64,000 nt of DNA, from NCBI GenBank assembly GCA_001414345.1, contig LLCB01000007.1, positions 62,001 through 126,000 on the forward strand. The letters are read 5' to 3'. The position numbers and the translations under genes were made by a program. Origin of the DNA: Hymenoscyphus infarciens (lineage: Eukaryota; Ascomycota; Leotiomycetes; Helotiales; Helotiaceae). The number at the start of each line of letters is the position of its first letter. Within the stretch, counting starts at the first letter, position 1. The notes under the pieces are model-generated. The model saw nothing but the letters and a program-made list of their open reading frames with translations, did no database searches and was not told where the DNA came from. This document shows, piece by piece, positions 32,042 to 44,152 of this stretch.

Positions 32042-34483
32042 ATGAAGTTCTTTCAAATAATATCCGGAGCAATTTTCTTTTCAGTCCTGACAGCGGCTGG
32101 TCCGCTACGGCGTGATGCTGCTGGAAATTTGTAGGTTTTGTATGCTTACCATCCATTGATGTTTAGCTAACAATCATATAGCCTGGCGAGAAGTGTACCT
32201 TTCAGTAATACTACCAGCACAAGAAGTACTAGTAGTCAGGATGCAAATGTATTGGAAGGTGGCATCACTCAAATAATTCCTGTTAATCCTCCGACAACGA
32301 CATCTTCATCGGCAACATCGACCTCACAGAAACAACCGTCTTCGGCTTCTCCACCGACATCGTCATCCTCAAGTCCTAGTTCTTCGAGTCCATCAAGTGC
32401 GTCCACCCAATTGTCGGCAGTATCATCGTCAGCATTGAGTAGCTCTTTGTCATCTCAAAGTCCTTCATCAAATTTGTCATCGACTACCGCCAAGGCATCA
32501 TCGCTAAGTTCATCATTGATTCCATCCTCATCATCTTCTTCGACAACTGCTTCGATTATTTCTACATCAAATACGGAAAGTACATCGCTGGGACCATCAT
32601 CGGCCAAAGCACCAGGCTCTTCCCAGAACCCATCGCCAACAGGAACTAGTACATCCTCAAACGACAATGCAGTCACGTCTACGGGAAAAGATAGCTCCAC
32701 TCAGAAGTCGTCATCGACAATAGGAACTTCCTCTTCTATTGCTGCTAGCAGCTCGGGGAAATCGGTATCAGAATCATCTGCGACACCAGGCAGCTCTCAA
32801 ATCAGTCAAGCCACAACGGTGACAATTCCAACTGCACTCCCAGTGGCAACCACCAAGCAGGCAACGGACTTGCCAATTCCCTCTTCCAAGGCATTATCTT
32901 CCGAGCGAGGTACTTCTAAGCAGGCATCGGCCACCGGAGCTCCATTGAGTTCTATTTTTGATGGCACTGGAAGCTCTTCGCTTTCTAGCACTGCCGAAAG
33001 CTCTGCAAGTGGCAAACCTGGATCTAGTTCTTCGCAAGCTTCGACCAAGGCCTCGCCGAGCAGTTCAGCTGCACTCACCAAGGCACCAGAAGCCCCTTCG
33101 TCAATTCCCGAGTTCACGAGTCCAAATACCTTTGTATCTGTTTCAAGAGAGACAATAAAGCCTGCAACCACAACTCGTGATCCTCCACCCACAGCCTCGA
33201 GCAGTAGCCAAGCACCAACTACAGTAATAATCTCGTCAAAATTACCCATCTCTTCAGAAAAATCTTTGGAGCCATCATCCACTGCCAAAGCAAGCTCAGC
33301 GCAAGTCGCCACAGAAAAGCCAGTGCCGCAAGTCAGCACATCAATAATTCCAAGCTCGAGTGTGATAACGAGATTCACACTCACTAATACGGATGCCCCT
33401 CCATTACCAACGATACCTGCAACGCCACCAACATCTTCTACAGCGATTCAGCCACCATCGGCAAACCCAGACCCCCCAAAATCGTCAATCCTTACATTTT
33501 CTTTCGTTCTTCCTAGTAATATACCGAAAGCAAGCAAGTCATCGGGGGCACAATCAGCCCCATCCCAGACACCACAAACATCGGCACAGCCCTCGCAGGT
33601 GACAACACCACCTCCTGCGGCCCTCCCCACGACCCTTCCGCTGCCGGCCCCCACATCACTTACTCCAGCAGACACGAAATCGAACCTCGCTGAGGCACAA
33701 GGCTACAATAGACTTTTTGCTTCGCTTACTCCCACATCTTCATGTACTTCCAGACAAATCGCTTGCGTAAATTCAAATGTTGGAACATGCGATGCCTCAG
33801 GAAAATTTGTGATGAAAGCATGTGACACGGGGTCTTCATGTTTCGCTCTCCCCATGACGGATACACAAGGTGTTTACGTTGGATGTGCGAATATTGAAGC
33901 AGCGAAGAAGACTTTGGGCGAGGATGTCTCGAGTCCGACTTCGAGTGCAGCTGTTATTCCACCCATTCCATCCAATTCGCCAGTAACAAGTATTGCCACA
34001 AGTCAGGCAGGAGGCGGGGTTGTTATCCCACCCATCCCATCGAATGGGCCATCTTCATCGCGAGCCGTTCAAACAACAGTGGTGGTAATCACCAATATTC
34101 CCAAGCCATCAAGTGTCCAACCCATCGCACCCTCCCAGCCAGCCGCTGTCCCATTACCAAGTGCGACGTCACAAAGCGTTGCACCGACTTCAAGTCAGGA
34201 ACCAAGTAATAACCCAGTACCATCTCAAGTGGTCACTGTCACAGCACCTCCTCCTCTCCCACCAACAGTGACTCTTGCGCCCTCACCCGCGAAAGCTACT
34301 ACGATCACGGTTTCAAACAAAGAAACCGTCACGATTCGGGAAACAGTCACGGTTACGCAGCCAAAAGAGACAGTCAAGGAGACGGTGACTGCTACTGTTA
34401 CGGTTACAGCTAATGGAGGTGGGAGCCCAGCTGGACCAGCGCCAATTAGCATTACTATCATTCCGGGGTCGAAGGGGACGTAA
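32042..34483 (+). CDS. Secreted Ser/Thr-rich wall-type protein with a CBM19-like module
   Basis: Two exons (32042-32130, 32182-34483) encode 796 residues. Residues 1-20 are a signal peptide, followed by L-R-R-D-A, a possible Kex2 site. Residues about 30-530 are almost pure Ser/Thr/Pro/Ala, expected to be heavily O-mannosylated. Residues 537-612 form a compact module: R-L-F-A-S-L-T-P-T-S-S-C-T, then Q-I-A-C, V-G-T-C, K-F-V-M-K-A-C, S-S-C-F-A-L-P and Y-V-G-C, with six Cys. This spacing resembles CBM19-type chitin-binding modules of fungi. The C-terminus has a duplicated V-I-P-P-I-P-S-N-S/G-P and a T-V-T/K-E-T-V repeat tract. No GPI signal is evident at the C-terminus. A cell-wall or matrix role is inferred; chitin binding is untested. 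Confidence 0.82.
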
Positions 34484-34972
34484 GAAGTGTTGTCGATATT
34501 GGTGTAGATTGATATTGAGTTTGCATATGAACTCTCGGGTAAAGCTAGCGGGGTGTTGTTGGTTTTCCTTTTGATTCTTCTCTTCTTTTTCCTCTTTCTT
34601 TTCACTATTATATTTTGGGGGATATACCCAGTTTGTGGGTACTGTAATAGATTGTTTTTGGGTGGACCTCGTTTGGTGCATGTGGTCAATAGAACAGTGT
34701 CTTGAGATGGGAGGAGATATCGAAAGTCGAAGGTTTACTATTAAAAAAATATACTTATTTCTATTCAAAATCGTCCTTTCGTTTCCCATCAAGATCGGGT
34801 GAGGCATATCTCGCTTCGTATCACGATGACAGTTTGTCATAGTTTTCTTTGACAATAGCGAGTGTGTTAGTAAGCACCTAGTGCATTGCGAGGATTCTTA
34901 GAATTGGAAAGACTGGACACGTAATAAAGATTTCAAGAGTTGAAGCATTGAGTATCCCGCCGAGCTGTCACG
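34484..34972. other. Short intergenic region
   Basis: 3' flank of the Ser/Thr-rich gene and downstream sequence of the frameshifted remnant on the other strand. Antisense frames here mirror the repetitive coding sequence and are not genes. Confidence 0.5.
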
Positions 34973-35950
34973 TCATACTGTGGGACGGTAGAGACATGGC
35001 CACAAAACCATAAATACGAGGTTATAGACCGAACGTGAAGAACGAAATGGGAAAGGTGAGAGAAAGAGGAGAAAAACCTGAATTGGTCGTTTTTGATAAG
35101 TTGAAACTGAAGAATGTAGATGATAAAAGAAAGATCCTATGATATCGTGAGCTAGCACGGAAATGGTAACCCTATCGATCGATATGTGTAACATTCGACG
35201 TAACTTGAACTCGTATCGTCCCAATACCGAGAGCAAGCCAACATAAAAGCCCCAATAGCAAAAGCATCTTGAACATTGTGCTCAAGTCTCCAACACAAAA
35301 TGGCCGTACTTATACCTGTTAAAACAAACTCAATGAACGAGCATGTAAGGAACTCCTTCCACATCAAGTTTTCAACAAAGTTTAAACCCCAACCAACTGA
35401 AACCTTTGCGATAGGACACACATCAAGCCGCTCTCTGAACTTCTTTGGAAGTCGGCTGTAGCAAGTAGTTGAAGTTGGTATTTCCCCCGGACAATTGAAC
35501 CAATGTATTAACATATTAGATCTAATAGGTGTTTTCAGTTTTGTTGGTTCGAATTGATAGATCTCAGAGGCTCGGAGCTCGTCCTGGGTAATCATGTCTG
35601 TTTTCATGACATCAATTTGAGACTTCTCAAAGAGCTCAAAAGATACAAAGTGTATTGTCTGGAACCCCCGGTGTGAAAAAATAGACCACCATCTTTTTTT
35701 TCCTAATAGAGCAGTAGTAAGCCCGGGACATTTCAAACAGCATTTTGTCGGAATTGATATTGTAAACGGCCGGATGGTGTGCTCGAGCTACTACTTTATC
35801 ATTAAGACAGAGTATCAAAGACAGTTCTTCAGCTACTGTATTGAGTTCGTTGGCTGCTTTTTGTAATTCAAAAAAGTGGAAGCTCCGTTTGTTTACTAAG
35901 GTTCCGTTGAAAACAGAGTTAAAAAATCGTATTCTAATTAATATACACAC
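34973..35950 (-). pseudogene. Frameshifted membrane-protein gene of a fungal expanded family
   Basis: Two long frames overlap on the minus strand. The upstream one (35950-35636) runs into an 8-A tract (plus-strand T run at 35694-35701) after Y-Y-C-S-I-R-K-K. The downstream frame (35736-35152) continues after the tract with R-W-W-S-I-F-S-H-R-G-F-Q-T-I-H-F. Together they read as one protein if the tract is one base shorter. A second shift near 35245 moves the frame to L-L-S-V-L-G-R-Y-E-F-K. The protein has P-x-S-T-T-C-Y-x-R-L-P-K-K and G-W-G-L-N-F-V-E motifs and a hydrophobic C-terminal pair (F-I-E-F-V-L-T-G-I-S-T-A-I-L and D-A-F-A-I-G-A-F-M-L-A). I recall similar uncharacterised proteins in Leotiomycetes. 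Two shifts favour a pseudogene over sequencing error; the 8-A tract alone could be an error. Confidence 0.6.
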
Positions 35951-37662
35951 TTTCTAGCTTAGTAGGTATTAGTCTAAGATAAAATAGAACAGGATCGCTA
36001 GCGGAAGGAATTTCTCAAATTTTCTGAAACTTCTTTGCTGAGCGTTTCTCAAGCTCTTCGTAATCGCCGAATGAGTTTTGGCTGCATTTCTTGTGTAGTG
36101 TTAGCTGCGTCTACGCAAAAGGGCAATATTTACTTGCACATTTCCAGCTTATTCATTTCAGGTGTTTTTATGGTGGTGGTGTCTTTCTTCTTCAAACTGG
36201 GAGCCCTTTTAAGAACTGCTTCATAAATGTTGACTTGGTTGTGTTAAATATAACGTTTGATGGCAATAAATCACAGTTATACCTTAAGACTATACTCGCT
36301 TCGGTTCCAACTTTCTAGCACTTGAATTCTATATTTCAAACAAGGCCGTGAATTCATACATGATATATAAGAGGAACACATCGTTAGCCGGCCCTCTCTT
36401 AATTTTTAAACACTCCTTCTTTAAAATAACAACCATTACCAGCTACCTGACTCTTATATCGTGACCTGTTCCAACACAGCACTTTCATGTCTCACAAAGC
36501 AAGCGCCTAGAGATAAAAATATGTTACAAATTCTCTGCCCCCACTATCTAAACATCTAAACCGCTTTCTGCGACTAAATGCTGATTAGAATGGGGTTTAT
36601 ACCTAGTGTTTCACATGTATATGACCTGACACCCAACCCGACTCTAGTTCTCTAACAACATTCCCAATAAAAAAACTCACGAAGCCAATTGTTTGCCTTT
36701 TTTCAAACAGACTTGATTTCAAAAAGATTCTACCGTAGAATAATATTCGACGCCAAAAACATCGTGATGCACTATCTCACATCAGTTCATGTGAGATACT
36801 CTCTGTATCCGAAGAATTCTATCTTATTTCCAGGTACAAAGCATACTCAAATTTTTTTGAAGGGGGTAAAGCCAAGTTGCAACATCGAACCATTATACTT
36901 TCGGTTATTATTGTAAGCATTGGATACTTCGGAGTCTACGTAATTCTTGCTCTTTCATACCCTACACTCATGAATCCTAGAAAGAAAGAAGAAGAGTTTC
37001 ACCACATACTAACGAGCTTTCAATATATTTGTAGTTGGACTCTTATATCTATACGTGTGGTCGGTACTCGACTGATAAGAAGTAACGAGAACTTTGGAAG
37101 CACACTGGATCATGAGATCACGGGATGTAGTGATTGATCTCACCCAATCCCTTTCTAGTGTACGAAATAACAAGGAGAATAGAGCAAAGTATGTGGGTGG
37201 GACTAGGAACATTCCACTTGAGCTTTATTTTTGTTCGTTACAGTTAAGTTGTTTCAACAGAGCATTACTCTTCAACCAATCCTTATGATCTCAGCACGAA
37301 ATGAAGTCAAACACAATCAATAACTAAAGTCTGTCCGAAGAATTCTTGTTTTTATATATTTGTATGTACATCGTCGAACCGACCTATGTACGTTCTTATC
37401 TCTGCCTATGCACATTGCTATGGCGTTGTTTCCATCCGTCCATCTCCGGGGGTATAATGTTCTATCTAACCTATTAACTTTTATTTCTCTTTATGTTCCA
37501 TCAGCAAAACTCCCGAGCTCCATCTTGTGAAACCCTTAAACTCCGAAAATACCAACCCCATCAAATCCCAATCCTCTAATCTTCACGCCAAGCCCGATGC
37601 TCCAACCCCCAAACGTATCGAATGAATCCAGCACATCGCACAATCCTTCTAATCGCAAATCA
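35951..37662. other. AT-rich intergenic region
   Basis: AT-rich sequence without a recognisable gene. Several 60-86-codon frames at 36035-37288 overlap and are unrecognised. The right end is the 3' flank of the minus-strand membrane protein gene. Confidence 0.5.
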
Positions 37663-39000
37663 TCAGATCCTTCCCACTCCTAATCGATCCAACTCGACAT
37701 CACTAATCACACTAGGCATGCTGCTAACACTTCCCGTCGTTCGTTGACTCTCGTTTCGTCTCAAGTCCGCCAGTGTCTTTGACTGCGCCTGAATGACAAC
37801 CGGATTCTTCGTTCCCAGCACTGGACTCTCTCGCATCATCTCTTGAGCCATGACCCTTGATACTCCACTGCTGTTCCGACTTCCGGCAGCCATTGGATTG
37901 GGTGATGGTGTTAAGTTTCGGGGAGCATTCTGGTTTGAAAGCAACTTGCTTGGAGCCGGAGAAGGAGTCATTGCCATACGTTCTCGAACCGCACGTTCTA
38001 AAGCATCCTTGGTAAATCCTGGGCGTGTAGGTTGGGGCGAGGCCATGTTTCCGTAATCCCCAGATCCATGACTGGTAAAAAGAGGTTCTGGTGCTGCAGA
38101 TGGTCTTCTATCTGTCACTTCTGGCATATCTGGATAGTTGTGTGGCTCCAAACCCGTAACCTGAATATCGACTGGGAACCCCATTGTATCTCTAGTCGCT
38201 GCTGGATGCCGGTTGATTGGCAAACGTGGTGACAATGGTATTTCGAGCTCAACTGCCGTTTGTGGTGAGACGAGTGTCGCTAGATCTGGGGGTGGTGGTA
38301 AGTTGTTTTGCGTATTGAGGCGTCCAAGTGAGCTGCGGGAATTTTGTTCGCTCACAGTCCTGGGATGCTGACCATCGGCATAGCTGCGTAACAGAGATGG
38401 ATCACTAGGGACCATTCGAATGCTGGCTTCCGGTGTGATTGAGTACGGACTTGGCGTTGGACTGATGGATCCACCTCTGTATTCGGGATCAGATGTAGGT
38501 TGGTATCTTGATACTGTTGGTGAGAAAACCGCGCTCGGAGCAGGCGATGGAGCTCCTAGAAGGTATGCTGAACTCGGTACTGGTGATGGCATTCCCATGG
38601 TACTATTGTTATGACTGTGACCACCCGTCTTTCCGAATGGGACGCCCTTGAAATTCTGATTGAGCCCGGAATAACTCCTCGATTCCACCGTAGTCCGTTT
38701 TTCCACCTTCCTTTCATTCTTCGCCTGCTTCCGTTGTTGGACAATCAATACTATCACTACGCATATCAGTGCTATGATAGCCACACCACCAATTACCGCC
38801 CCTGCTATAATTCCCTTTATCTCTGTAGGCAATGGACTCGATGACTCCGTAGATGGCGAGGCGGCTTTAGTAGAAGATGCATCTGAAGAATGGGCAGTTG
38901 ATGCAACGACTGGCGCAGTAGCTGTGGCTGTAAGAATCTGGCTTGGAACTGATGCCACTATTCCTGAACCCGGCCCAGAGCCACCTTGTTGGCCACTCAT
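37663..39000 (-). CDS. Single-pass membrane protein with Ser/Thr-rich ectodomain
   Basis: A 445-residue single-exon frame; it is open further upstream but the Met at 39000 (M-S-G-Q-Q-G-G) is the likeliest start. There is no clear signal peptide. A short Ser/Thr/Ala-rich N-terminus (about 1-60) precedes a strong membrane segment at about 62-87 (G-I-I-A-G-A-V-I-G-G-V-A-I-I-A-L-I-C-V-V-I-V-L-I-V) and a basic stop-transfer sequence Q-Q-R-K-Q-A-K-N-E-R-K. The remaining 350 residues are disordered, Pro/Ser-rich, with repeated P-S-P-x-P-S blocks. This layout resembles fungal type I/III wall-stress sensor-like proteins, where a serine-rich outside and a GxxxG-rich helix are common, but the missing signal peptide and Cys domain argue against a true Wsc or Mid2. 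Function unknown. Confidence 0.75.
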   Translation of the reverse strand: MSGQQGGSGPGSGIVASVPSQILTATATAPVVASTAHSSDASSTKAASPSTESSSPLPTEIKGIIAGAVIGGVAIIALICVVIVLIVQQRKQAKNERKVEKRTTVESRSYSGLNQNFKGVPFGKTGGHSHNNSTMGMPSPVPSSAYLLGAPSPAPSAVFSPTVSRYQPTSDPEYRGGSISPTPSPYSITPEASIRMVPSDPSLLRSYADGQHPRTVSEQNSRSSLGRLNTQNNLPPPPDLATLVSPQTAVELEIPLSPRLPINRHPAATRDTMGFPVDIQVTGLEPHNYPDMPEVTDRRPSAAPEPLFTSHGSGDYGNMASPQPTRPGFTKDALERAVRERMAMTPSPAPSKLLSNQNAPRNLTPSPNPMAAGSRNSSGVSRVMAQEMMRESPVLGTKNPVVIQAQSKTLADLRRNESQRTTGSVSSMPSVISDVELDRLGVGRI

Positions 39001-41276
39001 GATGACTAGGTGGAATTGGAAAAACGTATGATGGTAAATTGATTTCTGGATAGTGGTACACACAACAAATCGACCAAATCAAAATACATACGCAGTGAAA
39101 AGAATAAAGAGCAGAATGGACAGATGGTATAATATTCAGTCGCAAGCATTGCGTACTACATGACTAGTGCCGCGAAGATGCCTGCAATTAGGGGACCCTG
39201 TCAAGTGGACTGGAAGCATCAACCACGAGGCGCTGCAGAGCGCCCCTGATCTGTCGGCATTAAAGTGTCGGCGATCAAACCAGAAGAAGGAACAGGATAG
39301 CCTAAATTCCTAAATTTGGACTGGAATTCAACACTTGGAAGCTTTCGCATTGACGCGCGGTCGTTTGGAGAAATTTCGGGGCTGTTAGATGGAACATTTG
39401 CACACGTGATTCTTCCAATGATGTGCAGTCGGGTTTGCACAGCACTGGCAGACTACCCCAAAGAGATGTATCCGGACTGTCCGTGAGTCGGAAGAGCCGA
39501 ATCTGGAGATTGACAAGCAGACAATTCCTTGTGAGATGAGACTTTTGAATTTCATGGCCGTACAAAGCCAGTGAAAGTAGGAAGAGTGGCATTGAAACAA
39601 GATACGGCTCTTCGGTACGGCTCTTCAGTACGGCTCTTCAGTACGGCTCTTCAGTACGGTTCTAAGTAGCCGGAACACTTCAATCTTCCCCTACTTGTAT
39701 CGTAACGATTATCGTTGAGCCTGACAGTTGGAAAAACATCGTATAGCTCGGATAGACAATTTGCCCAGACTCGTGCCTCCCGAAGCAACGATCATAATAA
39801 GTAATTGCTAACCGATTTGCACATCCACAGAACCATATCCACAGAATCACAACTGGGTACGACTGCTGGGACCGGAATCTGATCGGAACGTTCCATTGTG
39901 TCTCTGAACGGGTTCTGGGAACTCCTGGGGTCAGACCATCAGGGTTCGCCCCTTGAGAGAACTTCGCAAAGGACATTGCTGCGGCAAGTTGATGGACAAA
40001 TTACCCCACAACTTCAAGGCGCGATGCCTGCCAGGCTTGTGCAAAGAAGGAAATGGAAGGTGCAAAATTGACCAAAATTGATGGCCAACCTCCGCAACGG
40101 TTGAAAAGCAAATCAGAGGAAACAGTGGCCGAGCGCGGCAAAGTAGAGGAGCGTGAAATAAACTTCACTGGGGTGCTCCGTAATTGCAAGAAACAAGAAC
40201 CGCTATTATGCCTTGGCATCTAAATGAAGAAAAGGATCAAACAATAGACTGATTTGGGCCATGGTACGGAAGTATAAAGTGGTCGTGGGAGCCGCTCCAA
40301 CGAACTTGACATTCGAGAACGTCTGAAGTTGGGGCTCTGTGTGTGATGAGCCAACCCCCTGCCCCCTTGGGTAACCTGCAACCTTTCAACTCCCAGATGG
40401 TGATGGTCCGACTGAGATTCGAGAACGCGATCTCTGGGGTTACCGTTAAGTGCCAGGAAGATGTTGTGATGACGATGGAAGGCAAGGTTTGGCGTGTTCT
40501 ATTTAGATTCGGTAGAGCCTCAGGTTAATGAAGTAATATTAGAAAGGCTGGAGAGATCTGGAGAAAGAGAACCTTGACCCGAGAGGCTCAAAAGGAAGCG
40601 AGCAAGTCACGTGCCTTTGAAGCGGAATGGGTTACCCCTCTCTGCGAACTCCTTGCGGGCAGCAATGGAACAAATGGAAGGAAGGATATCACCTTCAACC
40701 CGGATCTTCTCTCTCACCAGAATCGTGAAATCCCCCTTGCGCTTTACACCGCGTTTCTGTTCGAGCTTGCCTCTCTTTGGTTGCTTCGTCTCGTCTTTTC
40801 CTTCTCGCTAGGCCTTACAAATCGCAAGCTAGCTCAGCTTCTGAAGTCCTGCCCCGCAATCTGCATCCTTCGGCCACTGGTCCTGCACAGCACAGCACAG
40901 CACCCGTTGACTGGATCATTAATGTTGAGCGGCTGAACGCTTGAACGCTGACAGTTCGCGAGAAAAGACTCCTCTTCACAACCTCACCCCTCACTCCCCC
41001 TTTTCCAAAGGACTCCTGTGCGACTCGATACCTGCCATCAAAGAGCTCTCTCGACAATCAACCCCAACGCGACCTGCCCGCATTGAGATCTAGGCTGAGC
41101 AAGACTCTTTCGAAATCAGGCGTTTCTCGGCAACACGCCTTATCGCAGCCTACGAGGTCTCGAAGGACATCATCCATTGCAGCCCCAAGAGCCCGTTGCA
41201 AATCTTCAAACGAAACCCCCGCCCTCGAGTCCTTCCTTCTCCATATTCCCTCGCAAAGAAGCGGCTACCAGCAAAC
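39001..41276. other. Intergenic region and CaM kinase promoter
   Basis: It holds a 13-bp tandem repeat (39602-39662). A 60-codon plus-strand frame at 40346-40528 and a 98-codon minus-strand frame at 39976-39680 have moderately coding-like composition but match nothing. From 40930 on, the sequence is CT-rich and is probably the 5' UTR of the kinase. Confidence 0.5.
39602..39662. repeat. 13-bp tandem repeat, about 4.5 copies
   Basis: The unit TACGGCTCTTCAG is repeated head to tail. The first copy has a G for A near its end and the last degenerates to TACGGTTCTAAG. Confidence 0.9.
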
Positions 41277-42654
41277 ATGAGTTACAACCCACAGGATGGC
41301 AAGCCACAGGTGCAGGCATGTCGATATAAAACAGGCAAAACACTCGGCGCGGGTTCATACTCGGTGGTGAAGGAGTGCGTACACATTGACACAGGTCGAT
41401 ATTATGCCGCAAAAGTGATAAACAAGAGGTTGATGGCTGGCAGAGAACATATGGTGGGTACATGGGATTCTTTGGTGTTGTAGAAACCAAACAAGCTGAC
41501 GCCATCCTGAATAGGTGCGCAATGAGATCGCCGTCCTCAAACGAGTTTCGGTAGGCCATCAAAACATTCTCACCCTCGTGGATTACTTCGAAACCCTTAA
41601 CAACCTATATCTCGTCACGGACCTGGCCCTCGGCGGAGAGCTGTTTGACCGCATCTGTCGCAAAGGATCATACTACGAATCCGATGCCGCCGACCTTATT
41701 CGTGCAACACTATCCGCTGTGGCCTACCTTCACGACCACGGCATCGTACATCGAGATCTGAAGCCCGAAAACCTTCTATTTCGAACGCCCGAAGATAATG
41801 CCGACCTTCTTATCGCAGACTTCGGTCTCAGCCGGATCATGGATGAGGAACAATTCCACGTCTTGACAACCACATGCGGTACACCAGGCTACATGGCACC
41901 TGAAATCTTCAAGAAAACGGGTCATGGTAAGCCAGTTGATATCTGGGCTATTGGTGTGATCACTTATTTCCTCCTCTGCGGTTACACGCCTTTCGATAGA
42001 GATTCTAATTTGGAAGAGATGCAAGCTATTTTAATAGCGGACTACTCATTCACACCAATCGAATACTGGCGTGGTGTTTCCTTGCAAGCTCGGGAATTCA
42101 TCAAGCACTGCTTGACAATTGATCCAACCCAGCGTATGACAGCTCATGATGCTTTAGGACATCCATTCGTTGCTGGACTCACAGCAGGTCACAATGGCGC
42201 ACCACAAAAGGGAAGCGATCTTCTCCCAGTTGTCAAGAAGAACTTCAACGCACGCCGTACTCTCCACGCCGCTATCGATACCGTTCGTGCCATCAACAAA
42301 CTTCGCGAAGGTCAAGGTGGGATGATGGATGGTATTACATCCAATGACCCCGCGAAGGGTGCCCCACCTCTCCCATCCGAACAATATCAATCCAAAAACA
42401 AGGATTCGGGCGTGGGTGGAATGGGATTGGGTGATGAGGGACAAATGGATACAAGTGACTCCGGATATGTGACTGGAACTGGTCAATTAGAAGGAGGTGC
42501 TTATGATACTCGAGGAGACGCCCCGATGCGTGGTGTCGAGAGGCATTCGGGACAAGGACAAACAGAAGCCCAGATTCAAGCCCAAACGAGGAGAATTGCC
42601 GAGACGACAAAAGGTCTATGGAGTGCAGGCCAATCCAGGATCTCTGGCAGGTAG
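41277..42654 (+). CDS. Ca2+/calmodulin-dependent protein kinase (CaMKI/Cmk type)
   Basis: Two exons (41277-41453, 41515-42654) encode 438 residues. The kinase domain covers about 17-279: Gly loop G24-A-G-S-Y-S-V-V, Lys46 in A-A-K-V-I, catalytic H-R-D-L-K-P-E-N (D140), D-F-G at 161-163, activation segment C-G-T-P-G-Y-M-A-P-E with Thr before C-G-T as possible CaMKK site, and H-P-F-V. Residues about 299-323 (V-K-K-N-F-N-A-R-R-T-L-H-A-A-I-D-T-V-R-A-I-N-K-L-R) form the basic amphipathic autoinhibitory/calmodulin-binding helix. The C-terminal tail is disordered. Fungal Cmk kinases act in calcium and stress signalling. No second domain is present. High confidence for the family; the paralog number (Cmk1 versus Cmk2) is not assigned. 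Confidence 0.93.
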
Positions 42655-43729
42655 ATTTAATGAGTCATCTATTTCGAATTTTCGTTATGGGCGTGGAATG
42701 GATAGATGAATGATGACGAGGGGAATTGGGGATGCAAAAACGAACTTATTCCTGGCCATTTCTCTTTTTTGTTGATGGATGGATAACATGGGGCATGGAT
42801 TGAATGATTGACCTAAAAATGATTGAAAGGATGGTAGGCAGGCAAGTGATTGGGAGATTCTGCCCTCGGGAGTGAAGGATGGGGGAAAGGGAGTAACTTT
42901 TTATGTGTTTTCAGGGCCAATACCACAGTACCACACAGCCAGCTCTTCTTTTTTACTTTAGCAAGATTCATATTTTTGGTGTGTAGCTTGTCGATCACTT
43001 TTGTCTTCTGTTTTTGGGATTGACTTGAACTTTTGAAGTAAGTTCTAAAGAAGTTTACATTTCACCAGCACTTGATTGAACTTGAAAACTAGTCTTCTTA
43101 TTTTCTTCCATTTAATCCTTCGTACGAATTTTATATCAACTCACTTCGGCTCCTTTAGTTTAAAGACTACCTGCTTGGATTGTGCAGGTTCTTCGCGTGC
43201 AGAGAGGCGTGAAGGGTTTTTGAGGGGTGATCTATAGACAAGCTTGGTTTTGAAGTAGGTTGCGACATTCGAATAAAAGCTCAAAAGCATCGTTACTATA
43301 TTGGAGTAACAAAATCATTCTTAAATCCTTTCGCGGAATTAAAAGCTACGATGAACAGAGGATTATAACTAAATCTGCTCTTGTAAAAAGGGGTTTGGGT
43401 TTGGGAAATTTAGAGGTGCGCGCTTGCTATTTGTAGGTTACTTACTTACTTGCTAATAGGAACTAGCTAGATGTCGAGAGTCGAGAGTTGAGGCTATTTG
43501 TAGGTTACCTACCGATAGGAAAGTTTCCAATTTTTCTTCAAGCGACCTGGCTACCAGCAGGTTACCTATGAATAGTGGGAAGGGAGTCTATTCGACAGAC
43601 TTCCCAAGGCAAGGAAGGGCAGAGAAAGAACTTTCTATTTGTTTTCATTATCTACTACTATTCACTTCAAACCGCTATTGAACGTTTCCTCTTCTCCTAT
43701 TCTCCTCTTCTCTTTCTTTACCTTCATTT

Positions 43730-43731
<2 letters not shown>

Positions 43732-43765
<34 letters not shown>
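43732..43765. repeat. (CT)n microsatellite
   Basis: About 16 uninterrupted CT dinucleotides between TTCCTT and ATCACATC. Confidence 0.9.
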
Positions 43766-43768
<3 letters not shown>

Positions 43769-44035
43769 CATCCCCCCTTACTTCCTCGACCCCCCTTTCC
43801 TCTTTCCCCCTAAAAGAAAGTAAAGAATCAGCCATTCGTAACACACTCTCAAACACCAACCTCGACCAAACACATACATGCATACATAAATACATCCCTC
43901 CCTTCCTCATCAAGAAAACTACAACCCAGCCACCCACCAATCACTGATCAATCACTACTCACTCACCCGCACCCCAAACAGACAGGAAAAGACCCAAGAA
44001 GCAATTGGGGGGGGGGGAAATGTCTGTCGTCCTTA

Positions 44036-44152
44036 CAAGAACAACAAGAACAACAAGAGGAAGAAAAAGAAGAAGAAAAAGAAAAAGAAAAAGAAAAAGA
44101 AAAAGAAAAAGAAAAAGAAAAAGAAAAAGAAAAAGAAAAAGAAAAAGAAAGA
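44036..44152. repeat. (GAAAAA)n polypurine array
   Basis: It begins as AAGAACAACAAGAACAACAA (spacing 9-12) and becomes a regular GAAAAA hexamer repeated about a dozen times. It is preceded at 44007-44017 by an 11-G run. The plus strand is purine-only for nearly 100 bases, which favours triplex or slipped structures. Confidence 0.9.

Noticed and set aside
32806..33384. 192-codon minus-strand frame inside the Ser/Thr-rich gene
   Set aside because: Complement of the TCA/TCT-rich coding strand, which is automatically stop-poor.
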